Shown: one piece after another, positions 18,148 to 26,887 of the stretch
Layout of the letters: each line of letters starts with the position of its first letter
Position numbering within the stretch: position 1 is the first letter of the stretch
The notes under the pieces: generated by a model
Told to the model about the DNA's origin: nothing
What the model saw: the letters and a program-made list of their open reading frames with translations, nothing else
Databases searched by the model: none
DNA from: Glaciecola sp028401415
GTDB taxonomy: Bacteria; Pseudomonadota; Gammaproteobacteria; Enterobacterales; Alteromonadaceae
Direction of reading: 5' to 3'
DNA length: 64,000 nt
Assembly: GCF_028401415.2 (NCBI RefSeq)
Contig: NZ_CP171821.2
Location: 3,720,001 to 3,784,000, forward strand
Program-made: the position numbers and the translations under genes

Positions 18148-18567
18148 CTACGTTGGATATTTGTCGTTCATGGCTTGCCAATCGACCATGATGAGTTCTT
18201 CTAAAACATTTAGATCAACATCAGCTAACTTATTGATATAGAGACATGACTTGGCTCGTTTGTGTTTACCGAGGGCCTTAAGTAAGTCGGGTGCGGCACT
18301 CATACCGGCCAGTAAATAAAGACTTAAGTTTTGCTTGCGCGGTGAAAACCCAGACCTGAAAAATCGTTCAACTTTCCCCTTACTTGTTTTGTATTGATAC
18401 TCGCCAAATCCGATCATGCTACTTCCCCACATTCGAGCGCTTTGCTGAGTGAGCGTTTCGTATAGTTTGAGCAATTCAAACGCGTCTTTTTGTCGAGTCG
18501 GGTGTTCAACGTTTTTAATAAAATCAGACACAGATAGAGTATTTGCTTGAATTTTATTCTGAGACAT
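18148..18567 (-). CDS. DUF1801 domain protein
   Basis: A 139-residue soluble protein of the DUF1801 (YdhG-like) fold: W.SSMIGFGEYQYKTSKG, then FSPRKQNLSLYLL, and KHKRAKSCLYINKLADVDL are the typical stretches. It has the strongest ribosome-binding site in the window, AAAGGAGG six bases before the ATG, implying high translation. No catalytic motif is known for the family. It is separate from its neighbours (about 100 bases on the downstream side of fabY). Confidence 0.85.
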   Translation of the reverse strand: MSQNKIQANTLSVSDFIKNVEHPTRQKDAFELLKLYETLTQQSARMWGSSMIGFGEYQYKTSKGKVERFFRSGFSPRKQNLSLYLLAGMSAAPDLLKALGKHKRAKSCLYINKLADVDLNVLEELIMVDWQAMNDKYPT

Positions 18568-18668
18568 TTCGTGCCTCCTTTAAATATGGTCTAAACTCAG
18601 CATGACGACTCGTTGTGCACTCTGTAATTGTGAGGCTCACAACTCACCTATAAGCATCGACGCAAGCC

Positions 18669-19571
18669 CTATCGCAGCGGCAATACCCAGTACTTTCCGT
18701 GGAACTTCGCAACCGACTTTTCAGCATCTAATATGTTGACACTTAAATCAATGGGACATTTCTTTCCTGCTTCTAAGAATTCAAATCGGCTGACAAGAGA
18801 ATCAATACTGCATATGGCTCGCGGTTTCATCGTGATTGGTTTGTGATAGTGAATGTTGCCGTCGCCCAACACAATTTCACCTTCTAAACCTCGTTGCTTA
18901 AGCTGCAGGTAAATCATACCCCACCCAGTAAGCGTGGCCAAAGAATAAATGCTGCCTGCAAACATACTGCCATGTAAATTTATATTCTTGTTGAGCGAGG
19001 CGCGCGTTTCTATAGTTTGTTCGGTGTATTGAAAAAGCTTTATGCCCATATGTTCGCTAATCGGAATTTGCTCATGCCAAGTATGTTGCAGCTCTCGGCA
19101 CCATTTAGGATGTAAACTTAGTCTAGAGTCGTCAAATAAATGCTTTCGCATTTGTTTGCGCCTAAGTTTTCCCAACTCTGTTGGGGCCTCGTCAATAATT
19201 TCAAAACCTGCAGATTCAAAAAAGTGTATAGACGATTCGCGCGAGTTGGTTACCGCGCGCTCCGCACCAATATCGCGGGCAACTTGCTCAAGCGCAGAAA
19301 GAATGATTTGACCAACGCCTTGACGCCGGTAGGCCTTTTCAACTGCGATGTGACGGATTTGCGCCTCTTCGGTGGTATTCAGTTGTACTCTGCCACAAGC
19401 GACAATTTCACCGCTTTGGGTTTTGACCATTCGATGTTCACTCACCCCTTCGTATTCGTCTTTCTCGGAGCCTTTAGGATAGCCCCACGGCTCTCTTAGC
19501 CAGCGCCATCGAAATGCATAATACTCGGCGAGTTCTTTCTCGCTGCTAGGTTTATGAACGGTAAACAACAC
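18669..19571 (-). CDS. fabY: GNAT acetyltransferase / hotdog thioesterase fusion, YiiD/FabY-like
   Basis: A 300-residue two-domain protein. Residues ~1-145 are a GNAT fold with the acetyl-CoA loop RRQGVGQIILSAL and the SIHFFESAGFE strand-helix. Residues ~155-300 are a hotdog domain of the YiiD C-terminal type (NLHGSMFAGSIYSLATLTGW). The same fusion in E. coli is YiiD, renamed FabY for a role at the start of fatty acid synthesis; that role here is inference. GTG start with GGAG five bases upstream. The next gene upstream is dtd, the same pairing as in E. coli (yiiD beside yihZ/dtd). Confidence 0.88.
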   Translation of the reverse strand: MLFTVHKPSSEKELAEYYAFRWRWLREPWGYPKGSEKDEYEGVSEHRMVKTQSGEIVACGRVQLNTTEEAQIRHIAVEKAYRRQGVGQIILSALEQVARDIGAERAVTNSRESSIHFFESAGFEIIDEAPTELGKLRRKQMRKHLFDDSRLSLHPKWCRELQHTWHEQIPISEHMGIKLFQYTEQTIETRASLNKNINLHGSMFAGSIYSLATLTGWGMIYLQLKQRGLEGEIVLGDGNIHYHKPITMKPRAICSIDSLVSRFEFLEAGKKCPIDLSVNILDAEKSVAKFHGKYWVLPLR

Positions 19572-19632
19572 TACTTCTCCTATGAAATGCGCATTCGACT
19601 AGATAGGGCCGTGGGGAACCCTTAGCAATATA

Positions 19633-20070
19633 TTATACCTTAAAATAGAAGGTAGCCGGTCCATCATTGATTAGGCTTACTTGCATATCTTGACCATATT
19701 CGCCTGTCTGGCAGTTAAGGTATTGTTGACGTATGTGTGTAACAAATTCATCGTATATGAATTTACCATGTTCTGGGTTGGCACCACCAGAGAACCCTGG
19801 GCGATTCCCTTTGTCGGTTTGTGCAACAAGCGTAAACTGAGAAACAACTAATAGTTCGCCACTAATATCGAGTAAGCTTTTGTTCATTTTGCCTTCATCG
19901 TCAGCAAAAATACGGTAGTGCGTGACTTTTTTGGCAAGCTTTTCAATCTGCGTTACGCCATCTGCCTTTTCGACTCCGAGCAAAAGCAATATGCCTTGTC
20001 CAATAGTACTTACTTTGTGTGCACCAACAGTGACGCTAGCGTGTTTGACTCGCTGTATTAAGCCAATCAT
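19633..20070 (-). CDS. dtd: D-aminoacyl-tRNA deacylase
   Basis: Cleaves D-amino acids (and mischarged glycine) from tRNA in the cytoplasm. The 145 residues hold the family's two key motifs: SQFTLVAQTDKGNRPGFSG, with the SQFTL segment, and the C-terminal cross-subunit NDGPATFYFKV with the Gly-cisPro-like position. Start: MIGLIQRV matches the MIALIQRV of E. coli, and AAGG lies six bases before this ATG; a second ATG two codons upstream is too close to the ribosome site. It lies between fabY and the peptidase, all on the minus strand. Confidence 0.95.
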   Translation of the reverse strand: MIGLIQRVKHASVTVGAHKVSTIGQGILLLLGVEKADGVTQIEKLAKKVTHYRIFADDEGKMNKSLLDISGELLVVSQFTLVAQTDKGNRPGFSGGANPEHGKFIYDEFVTHIRQQYLNCQTGEYGQDMQVSLINDGPATFYFKV

Positions 20071-20088
20071 GTTCATCCTTAAAAAGCA

Positions 20089-21036
20089 TTAGTTTAATGG
20101 AGATTTCGCCAAATCATTCATAATCGATATTAGCTTTGCCTTGATTCCTTTTTCAGATGCGCTGTGACCGGCATTGTCAACGATAAATAGCTGTGAATTC
20201 CTTAGAGCATTGTTTAGTTCATAAGCAGCGGCCACTTTGCAGACCATATCGTAACGTCCATGCACAATGTGAGTGGAAATGTTACTCAGCGCTTGAACGT
20301 TATCAAGAATGTAGTTCTCTGGGATAAAGCATTGATGCTGGAGGTAGTGGCATTCGAGCAATGCCAAGCTTTTCACTTGCTGATTAGACGCTGTTTGAGC
20401 CGAAAGGTGTGAATCTGGAAGCAATTTCGAAATAGCGCCTTCCCAATTAAACCAAGCATTGAGTGCATCAGTTGACACTTGCGTATTTTCGCTGGCAAAT
20501 TTATCGTAGAATCGTTGCGTGATTTGAGCTGAGCGCATATTCGGACGCTCGGTTCTGTTAGCAACCTGCGAAATAAAGTCTTCGTATGCATCAGGATACA
20601 CCTGCGCTGCCCCGCCGTTTGCCTGTAAAAACCAATCAAAGTCTTGTTGCCGCGCCAGAAATACACCTCTTAGTACCAATTGCTTAACATGGGTAGGATG
20701 AGCGATTGCGTAACACAGGGCTAATGTTGCGCCCCATGAACCACCAAACACTGTCCAGCTTTGTATTTGCAAGTGCTTACGCAGCGCCTCGATATCATCA
20801 ATAAGGTGCTTGGTGGTATTATTTTCTAGGCTGCCAAAGGGGCTAGAGTTTCCGCATCCGCGCTGGTCAAATGCAACAATGAAATATTGGTCTGGATTAA
20901 ATGGCCATTTATAATTGCCATTTATCCCTGCGCCTGGTCCGCCATGCAAAAATAAAACAGGCTGACCATTAGGATTTCCTGCCGTTTCCACATGCATTAA
21001 ATGATTGTTTGATATGGGAAGTTTGAATGACTGAAT
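20089..21036 (-). CDS. pip: Proline iminopeptidase, S33 alpha/beta hydrolase (probable ATT start)
   Basis: Cytoplasmic serine peptidase releasing N-terminal proline. Seen: oxyanion-loop HGGPGAG, nucleophile elbow GGSWGATLAL, FDQRGCGNSSP, and terminal His in DNAGHSAS, with an Asp in HGRYDMVCK. The first in-frame ATG (20997) would cut into the first beta strand and has no ribosome site. The frame continues upstream with family-like sequence (FKLPISNNHLMHVETAGNP) to a stop. The only candidate with a Shine-Dalgarno (AGG, nine bases away) is an ATT codon at 21036. I therefore extend the gene to ATT, an infC-type rare start. The stop lies 19 bases before dtd. Confidence 0.8.
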   Translation of the reverse strand: MQSFKLPISNNHLMHVETAGNPNGQPVLFLHGGPGAGINGNYKWPFNPDQYFIVAFDQRGCGNSSPFGSLENNTTKHLIDDIEALRKHLQIQSWTVFGGSWGATLALCYAIAHPTHVKQLVLRGVFLARQQDFDWFLQANGGAAQVYPDAYEDFISQVANRTERPNMRSAQITQRFYDKFASENTQVSTDALNAWFNWEGAISKLLPDSHLSAQTASNQQVKSLALLECHYLQHQCFIPENYILDNVQALSNISTHIVHGRYDMVCKVAAAYELNNALRNSQLFIVDNAGHSASEKGIKAKLISIMNDLAKSPLN

Positions 21037-21146
21037 GAAGACTGACCTCGCAATGACGACGCATTTTTAAGATTTTATGATATGCTAATGAGTAGGTAGT
21101 TTAATACCACGATCGCATGAAATAACTTACAGGTAAAGGGTTGAAT

Positions 21147-21800
21147 ATGGTTCACAAATTATTGCTCGGCGCAACGCTATTGATGTTGCTTGCTGGATGT
21201 CAGAGTGCCATTGACGATGCATACTTCAGTATGTGGGACAAAATTGGCGTGGAAAAACGCGATATTTTAGTCGATAGAGTGGAAGATGCACAAGATTCCC
21301 AAAAAGAAGCGCAAGAGGAATTTGCAGATGCGCTAGAAGAGTTTAGTGCGTTGATCAACTTTGACGGTGGTGAGCTTCAAGATGTGTACGAAGAGTTGAG
21401 TGATGAGTACGAAGACAGTAAAGCCAGTGCCGAAGAGGTGAGCGAACGTATCGATGCAGTGGAGTCTGTGGCCAATTCATTATTTAGAGAGTGGGAAAGC
21501 GAGCTGGAGGCAATAGGTAACGCAAACCTTAAGCGTGATAGCGCGTCAAAGCTTCGCACTACTCGACGCAATTATGATGGATTATTGCGTTCAATGCGAA
21601 GAGTTGAGTCGAGTATGCAGCCAGTGCTTGCGTCCTTGCAAGACAACGTGCTGTATCTAAAACATAATCTTAATGCCAATGCGGTGAATGCCTTACAGGG
21701 TGAGTTGAGCACTATCAAAACAGATGTTGATGCACTCATTAAAGAAATGAACGCTGCTATTAAACAATCGGATGAATTTATAAAAACGATTCGTTCATAG
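21147..21800 (+). CDS. DUF2959 lipoprotein
   Basis: A 217-residue protein with a lipoprotein signal (MVHKLLLGATLLMLLAGC), with the lipobox LLAGC giving a lipidated Cys near residue 18. The rest is acidic and almost entirely helical, coiled-coil prone (DRVEDAQDSQKEAQEEFADA), as in DUF2959. The plus-2 residue is Gln, so outer-membrane sorting is expected. Start: ATG with AAAGGG six bases upstream; a TTG two codons earlier is less likely. Function unknown. Divergent from the iminopeptidase. Confidence 0.85.
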   Translation: MVHKLLLGATLLMLLAGCQSAIDDAYFSMWDKIGVEKRDILVDRVEDAQDSQKEAQEEFADALEEFSALINFDGGELQDVYEELSDEYEDSKASAEEVSERIDAVESVANSLFREWESELEAIGNANLKRDSASKLRTTRRNYDGLLRSMRRVESSMQPVLASLQDNVLYLKHNLNANAVNALQGELSTIKTDVDALIKEMNAAIKQSDEFIKTIRS

Positions 21801-21857
21801 TTATAAAACCAACGTCGCCCAAAGCGATTGGCTGAGGGCGCGTGTTTTGACCCATGC

Positions 21858-22769
21858 CTATGGGCGACGCACCATAAACGTCTTGTTCTCATCAAGCACA
21901 CCGTCTATCTCGAATTGCACTTGGTACTCACCTATGAGAAATCGCTCGTCGGTAAGCAGCTGGAAGCGATTCACTTTTTTGCCGGTAACTTCTTTTTGTC
22001 CAATTCGGGTTCCGTCGGGATCAATAAGTGTGACGCGCATTTGAGCGTCTGGATTGTAATTTAAGCTTGTCACCAAGGTAATGGATGTCATGCACACCCA
22101 CTCTCCTGAAAATGAACGATTACAGAAATCAGGCCTTGCCTCGAAGCTGTCTATCATTAATGGACCTTGCGGCTCTAATGCAGCTAACAATTCTTCCTGC
22201 GTCTTTTCAAGCTCATCAAGCAAGCGTTTGAGCTGGGTATTTTCATCTAAAGCAACTGCTAGTTTAGCCTCTGTATCATTTGGAATGGCAATGCGCGTTT
22301 GCAAGGAATTGACTTCGTTTTGAAGTGCTTGATTTGCCAAGTTCAAGGCGCTCACTTCTTTAATCTGTTCGTCTAATGAGGATGAACATGAAATAAAGCG
22401 CGATTGAGTTGCTATCAAGTCTTGTTGTATGCGCAATAAAGTATCCGAGGGTGGGCTTTGTTCGCATTGCGTCTGCGTAGCACTTTGCTCGATAGGCATA
22501 GGCCTAGCTTCAGTGCGCTCGCTAAATGAGCGTAAATCTGCTTCGAGCTGCGCGATTTTGCTTATGCGTTGGGTACTTTGAAATTCCTTTTCTTTGAGTT
22601 GTAATTCGAGTGACTTGTTTTCTTCAATTAAACCCAGCACGTAATCTCGGTCAAACGACGACCCGGAGTCGGCGAGTAAGAAGAAATAAAGCGCAGTCAT
22701 GACTAAAAACACAATAACAGCAAATAGATATTTTGCAGAGTTTTGGAGTGTACGGCTATCCATAAACAA
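21858..22769 (-). CDS. Single-pass membrane protein with periplasmic coiled coil
   Basis: Not recognised as a named family. The 303 residues have one N-terminal membrane anchor (~13-32, KYLFAVIVFLVMTALYFFL), a long heptad-like region (~45-195), and a C-terminal beta-rich domain (~200-303) with two Cys pairs that could form disulfides (DFCNRSFSGEWVCM). The topology suggests the coil and beta domain are periplasmic. TTG start chosen because GGA lies seven bases before it; an ATG two codons later is possible. Convergent with the DUF2959 gene. Confidence 0.72.
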   Translation of the reverse strand: MFMDSRTLQNSAKYLFAVIVFLVMTALYFFLLADSGSSFDRDYVLGLIEENKSLELQLKEKEFQSTQRISKIAQLEADLRSFSERTEARPMPIEQSATQTQCEQSPPSDTLLRIQQDLIATQSRFISCSSSLDEQIKEVSALNLANQALQNEVNSLQTRIAIPNDTEAKLAVALDENTQLKRLLDELEKTQEELLAALEPQGPLMIDSFEARPDFCNRSFSGEWVCMTSITLVTSLNYNPDAQMRVTLIDPDGTRIGQKEVTGKKVNRFQLLTDERFLIGEYQVQFEIDGVLDENKTFMVRRP

Positions 22770-23041
22770 TCACTATTCCATAAGGTGTTAAACTAACAAG
22801 CCGTTGTTCGCGTTGACAATTAGACACCCAGCTTTATGTCTTCAGTACCCAATTATCATCTGATTAACAGCCTACAGCGGAGCGGAGTAAGTAAACCCGC
22901 GTTAAAGTATATCCTTATGCACATAAAAAAACACCAAGCATAGTTGGTCTGTTAAAATATGCCGTAGTATGATAAACCCTGATAACTATTTAACACAAGA
23001 TGTACACAAGCGATACGAATCAGCAAGAATAATAATAAAAA

Positions 23042-26000
23042 ATGGAAATTCGCATGCCTATCCGTCAGCTAAGCGTCAAGCTTATTTTGCTTATATCACT
23101 GCTTACCAGCAGCCAACATGCGTTTGCTTTGAACGGTTTTTTTGAAGATAAGAGTCCTGAACAGCTTATATCAGGCATCTATATTCTGCTTGGGATCCTC
23201 GTTTTATTATTAGTTATGCCCATTGTTCAATTTTACTATGCCGAGCTTAGAGCAAAAGTTGCAAATGAGGAAACTGAGCGAAACAAGCGAATACTAAATG
23301 CAGTCGACACCGGTATAGTTCACCTTGATCTGAACGGTATTGTAAAATACGTGAACGACACTAGCTTATCTTGGTTCAAGGTTGACGAGTCGCAACTCCT
23401 AAATAAAGCATTGATATCGGTCTTTGACACTAGCGACCATTCTGATATTCGAACAGCGCTAAGAGCTGAACCCTCTGTTGTAGAGGCACAAGTACTGGAT
23501 CAAAACACACTGGTAAGTTTGCGTTTTGACGAAAGCTTTTATCAAGGCGATGATACCCTTCGCGTAATCTTGGTTCGTTTAGTGGAACCAAGGTCACCAC
23601 ATGCTTTTGGCAGGATAGAAGAGCGTGACAATAATGGGTTTGATGAGCCTCTATTAGCAGAACATGACCAAGCAAACATTGAAACGCCCATCGACAATAT
23701 CGCCATAGTCAATATCGACTTGCGTGACGACACTTTTACTCACGATATGGCCTTGGACCACTTGCTGAATATGGAAGCGCCGATGGATGCAACAGGCACT
23801 TCGGATGCAAGACCGCTTTCAATCTTTGAGCAGCGAATAAAGCAAACGGATATGGGACTTTGGCGTGAAGCGTTAAAGCGAATAAAACGCGAGGATATGG
23901 CAAACGTCAATTTGCGTATGCTACAGAACGGCGAACACGACGAACCAGTATTCATTGAAGTTCATATCGAATTTAGCAAACCCAAGGCAACGGAGGATAG
24001 AATTTCTCATAGCCCGACCGAATCTGAGTTTGCGCAGTTCCAGCTTTCCATTCAACCAGCATTGAATATGCAAGCGTCACAAAGCGCCTTGTCAGAATTG
24101 CGTCATGAATGTGCCAAAGCGAAACACCAAATTCAAGGCATGCAACAGTCACTTGCAAGGGCTGATAAATTCAATGAACAACTGTTGTCGCTTTCACCCA
24201 GTGCGGTGGGGCTGATTGACAAAGATCATAACATCATCAGCGCAAATGAAGCGATGCTCAAGCGGTTTAAATATGGCGAGAGAGAGTTAACAAAAGGCAA
24301 TATTTACTCGCTATTTATGAATACTGAAGAGGCAACGAAGGTCAACAATTCCTTGAAGGAACATGGCCGAGTATCTGATTTTCATTGCATCTTCAAAGGT
24401 AAAGACGGAAAAGCCTATCCTGGTGAGCTTACTATTGAGGTATTAGATGACCAGAAGCAAGCGTATTTATTTTGGATCATTGATAGAGCAGACGAGCAGT
24501 TTCAACGGGACAAATTTGAGAATTTGCTACAGCACAGCAGCATGCCCCTGGCGATTTTGACCGACGAAGGTTTCAGCAAGTATAACCAAGCGGCAAGCGA
24601 TTTCTTTGGCGTGGATGATAAAAGCGCTTTACTCGGCATTTATCCTTTTGATACGTCTTTGAATCGCTCAGAAGAAGAGGCTATAGAATTAAAAAGTGTC
24701 GTTGATAAGGCCAGGATAAACGGCAAAGTTCAGAATCTAACGTGGACGCATATGATCAACGGCCAATCCGTGCCTTGCGATATTACCATCACCCCTATTT
24801 ATAAAGACCAAGACTTTGATTCAGTACTGTGTCTGTGGACTGATTTTAGAGAGCTGACTAAAGTGACTGAGCAGCTTAGAAGCACCAATGAGCGGGTAGA
24901 AGAGGCGCAAGATGAGATAGAGCAAACGCAGAGTTTGTTGTTAAGCCATCAGTTAGAGCTTGATAATAAAACTAATGCGCTAACGCAGACGCAAAATGAT
25001 CTAACGCAAACTCAAGAGAGTTTGCTTAATACCCAATCACAATTCAGCGAATTACAAGGCGACTATGATTCCACTCGCGAAAACTTTAGCCAACTAGAGG
25101 GTGAGCTTAAGCGCAATCGCGAATTGCTTGATGCGGCTGAAAAGAACAATACACATTTGTCGGAGCAGTTAGAGCAGGTCGTTGCCGAAGCGAAAGCGCT
25201 AACGCAGCAACGAGAAGACATTGAGAAAGCCCTTGTGGATACAGCAGCGCGCAATCATCGTGCGCAGCAGGATGCAATCTTTATCAGCAAACAGACATTT
25301 GCCTTGCATAAAGAAAGATCGAACACAGACAAGGAACTAGAAGCATTGCGCGAACAACTGGCGCTTATGAAACAACAAGTGAGCGAAAAGGACGAGCAGC
25401 TCAATACCGTCACAGGGCAGATAAGTATGCTCGAGGATGATGTTGAGTTAGCGCAAGCAAATGCAAACCGTCTTGAACAGAAATTAGAAGAGCAAGCCTT
25501 AGAAACCGAAGCATCTATAGTGCATCAGCGCGAACTGGAAGGACGCGATAAATCGCAACAACAAGAGCTGAGCGAAACACAATCACATTTGAGTGATCTT
25601 TCAAAACAGCTTGCAGATGTTGAAAAACAAGCGCATAACCAGCAAAGCACAATGCGTGCAGAGCAAACAAAACTGACTGATGAGCTAAACGCGACTTTAG
25701 CAAAGCTGAGTCAAGCTGAGTCTGATTTGCTCGCAGCTAAAGCGGCATCCGCATACGAAAAAGCGGAAAATGAGAAGTACGACGATACGCTTGAAAATTT
25801 AAGTATTCTGGTTGATGCAGCCAAATCTGAGGCAGATGAGCAAAGAGAAGCACTTAAACAAAGCGAGCAGCAATGGCGTAAAGAGCAAGAAAGTCTTAAC
25901 GAACAACGAGAAATGCTTGAGCAAACTCTGGCACAAACGAATGATGAAAATACATCCTTAAAAGCAGAACTAGAGGAGCGCGCCCAAGCGCTTGCTGAAG

Positions 26001-26845
26001 CGAAGAAGGCGGTGGATGTGCAACAGCAAGGGCAAGCTGAGTTAAGAAAAGAGCTGAATGAGGCAAAACATCTAATCAGCACGCTACAAACTAATATTGT
26101 CGATAAAGCCGATGAAGCTGCAGTGTTATCTGCACAGCTTAAAGACAGCGAAGAACAGGAGCGCAAAGAACTTCAGAGCATACAAAGTGCAGAAGAAAAG
26201 TCGCTTGCATCTGAGGCGAAGCTGCAGACACTTGAAAATGAATACAAACAAAGCAAGTCACTGCTCATGGCGCAGGAAAAAGAGCAGGCTGCCCTAAAAG
26301 AAAAACTGATGTCGCTAGAGTCTGTTCTTGCAAGCAAAGAGCAAGATTTAGCACGGCAAGTTAACGCCTTGCAAGAGGCAACTCAAGAGTTAAGCGTTAC
26401 TAAGAACAAGCTCAGTCAGCAAGAGCGCGCGCTTATCGCCATGCAAGCTCAGGAGTCCTCGACGGCGTTTGTGAGACCAGATATTGAAAGCTTACCGTTG
26501 CCGGTCCGCCCTCAGCTTTGGTTTGATTTGCGCAAATATGTGCAAACGCATGACGCACCGCAATCACTTTTTGAAGACCTAAAGCAGCTCATCGACGACA
26601 TCGAATCCCACATGGCACTCGCCGAGGAAGTCATAAACAATAACGATGTAAGAAAAATGGCAACGGTGGCGGGCGAGCTCGTTAGCATAGCAAAAATACT
26701 GCATTCTGAAGCTTTATTGGAGTTGACTCAAAGTGTTGAGAAAGACTGTCACGATGGTTTGGTGGATAACGTGTCGATTAGATGGCCTTCCACAAAGGCA
26801 GCGCTGAACATGAGCCTGCGCGCAGTATACGAGCATCTAACTTGA
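23042..26845 (+). CDS. Membrane PAS-domain protein with giant coiled coil and HPt-like C-terminus
   Basis: A 1267-residue protein. A signal-like N-terminus (~8-29) and one membrane segment (~43-66) are followed by three PAS-like regions (~80-185, ~378-488, ~492-610), then about 530 residues of continuous coiled coil rich in Gln, Glu and Leu (~615-1145). The last ~95 residues look like a four-helix HPt bundle (DIESHMALAEEVI, KMATVAGELVSIAKIL), but the phosphoacceptor His position is not preserved. There is no kinase, GGDEF or methyl-accepting domain. An ATG at 23054 with GGA upstream is an alternative start. It probably senses a signal and organises partners. Confidence 0.78.
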   Translation: MEIRMPIRQLSVKLILLISLLTSSQHAFALNGFFEDKSPEQLISGIYILLGILVLLLVMPIVQFYYAELRAKVANEETERNKRILNAVDTGIVHLDLNGIVKYVNDTSLSWFKVDESQLLNKALISVFDTSDHSDIRTALRAEPSVVEAQVLDQNTLVSLRFDESFYQGDDTLRVILVRLVEPRSPHAFGRIEERDNNGFDEPLLAEHDQANIETPIDNIAIVNIDLRDDTFTHDMALDHLLNMEAPMDATGTSDARPLSIFEQRIKQTDMGLWREALKRIKREDMANVNLRMLQNGEHDEPVFIEVHIEFSKPKATEDRISHSPTESEFAQFQLSIQPALNMQASQSALSELRHECAKAKHQIQGMQQSLARADKFNEQLLSLSPSAVGLIDKDHNIISANEAMLKRFKYGERELTKGNIYSLFMNTEEATKVNNSLKEHGRVSDFHCIFKGKDGKAYPGELTIEVLDDQKQAYLFWIIDRADEQFQRDKFENLLQHSSMPLAILTDEGFSKYNQAASDFFGVDDKSALLGIYPFDTSLNRSEEEAIELKSVVDKARINGKVQNLTWTHMINGQSVPCDITITPIYKDQDFDSVLCLWTDFRELTKVTEQLRSTNERVEEAQDEIEQTQSLLLSHQLELDNKTNALTQTQNDLTQTQESLLNTQSQFSELQGDYDSTRENFSQLEGELKRNRELLDAAEKNNTHLSEQLEQVVAEAKALTQQREDIEKALVDTAARNHRAQQDAIFISKQTFALHKERSNTDKELEALREQLALMKQQVSEKDEQLNTVTGQISMLEDDVELAQANANRLEQKLEEQALETEASIVHQRELEGRDKSQQQELSETQSHLSDLSKQLADVEKQAHNQQSTMRAEQTKLTDELNATLAKLSQAESDLLAAKAASAYEKAENEKYDDTLENLSILVDAAKSEADEQREALKQSEQQWRKEQESLNEQREMLEQTLAQTNDENTSLKAELEERAQALAEAKKAVDVQQQGQAELRKELNEAKHLISTLQTNIVDKADEAAVLSAQLKDSEEQERKELQSIQSAEEKSLASEAKLQTLENEYKQSKSLLMAQEKEQAALKEKLMSLESVLASKEQDLARQVNALQEATQELSVTKNKLSQQERALIAMQAQESSTAFVRPDIESLPLPVRPQLWFDLRKYVQTHDAPQSLFEDLKQLIDDIESHMALAEEVINNNDVRKMATVAGELVSIAKILHSEALLELTQSVEKDCHDGLVDNVSIRWPSTKAALNMSLRAVYEHLT

Positions 26846-26887
26846 GTGTTTGTTTGTCATTTAGACTTAGCGGGTGTGATAGCCTTG

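Noticed and set aside
25711..26166. Serine/cysteine-rich minus-strand frame
   Set aside because: Shadow of the coiled-coil coding region of the PAS protein; composition is the mirror of Gln/Glu/Ala codons.
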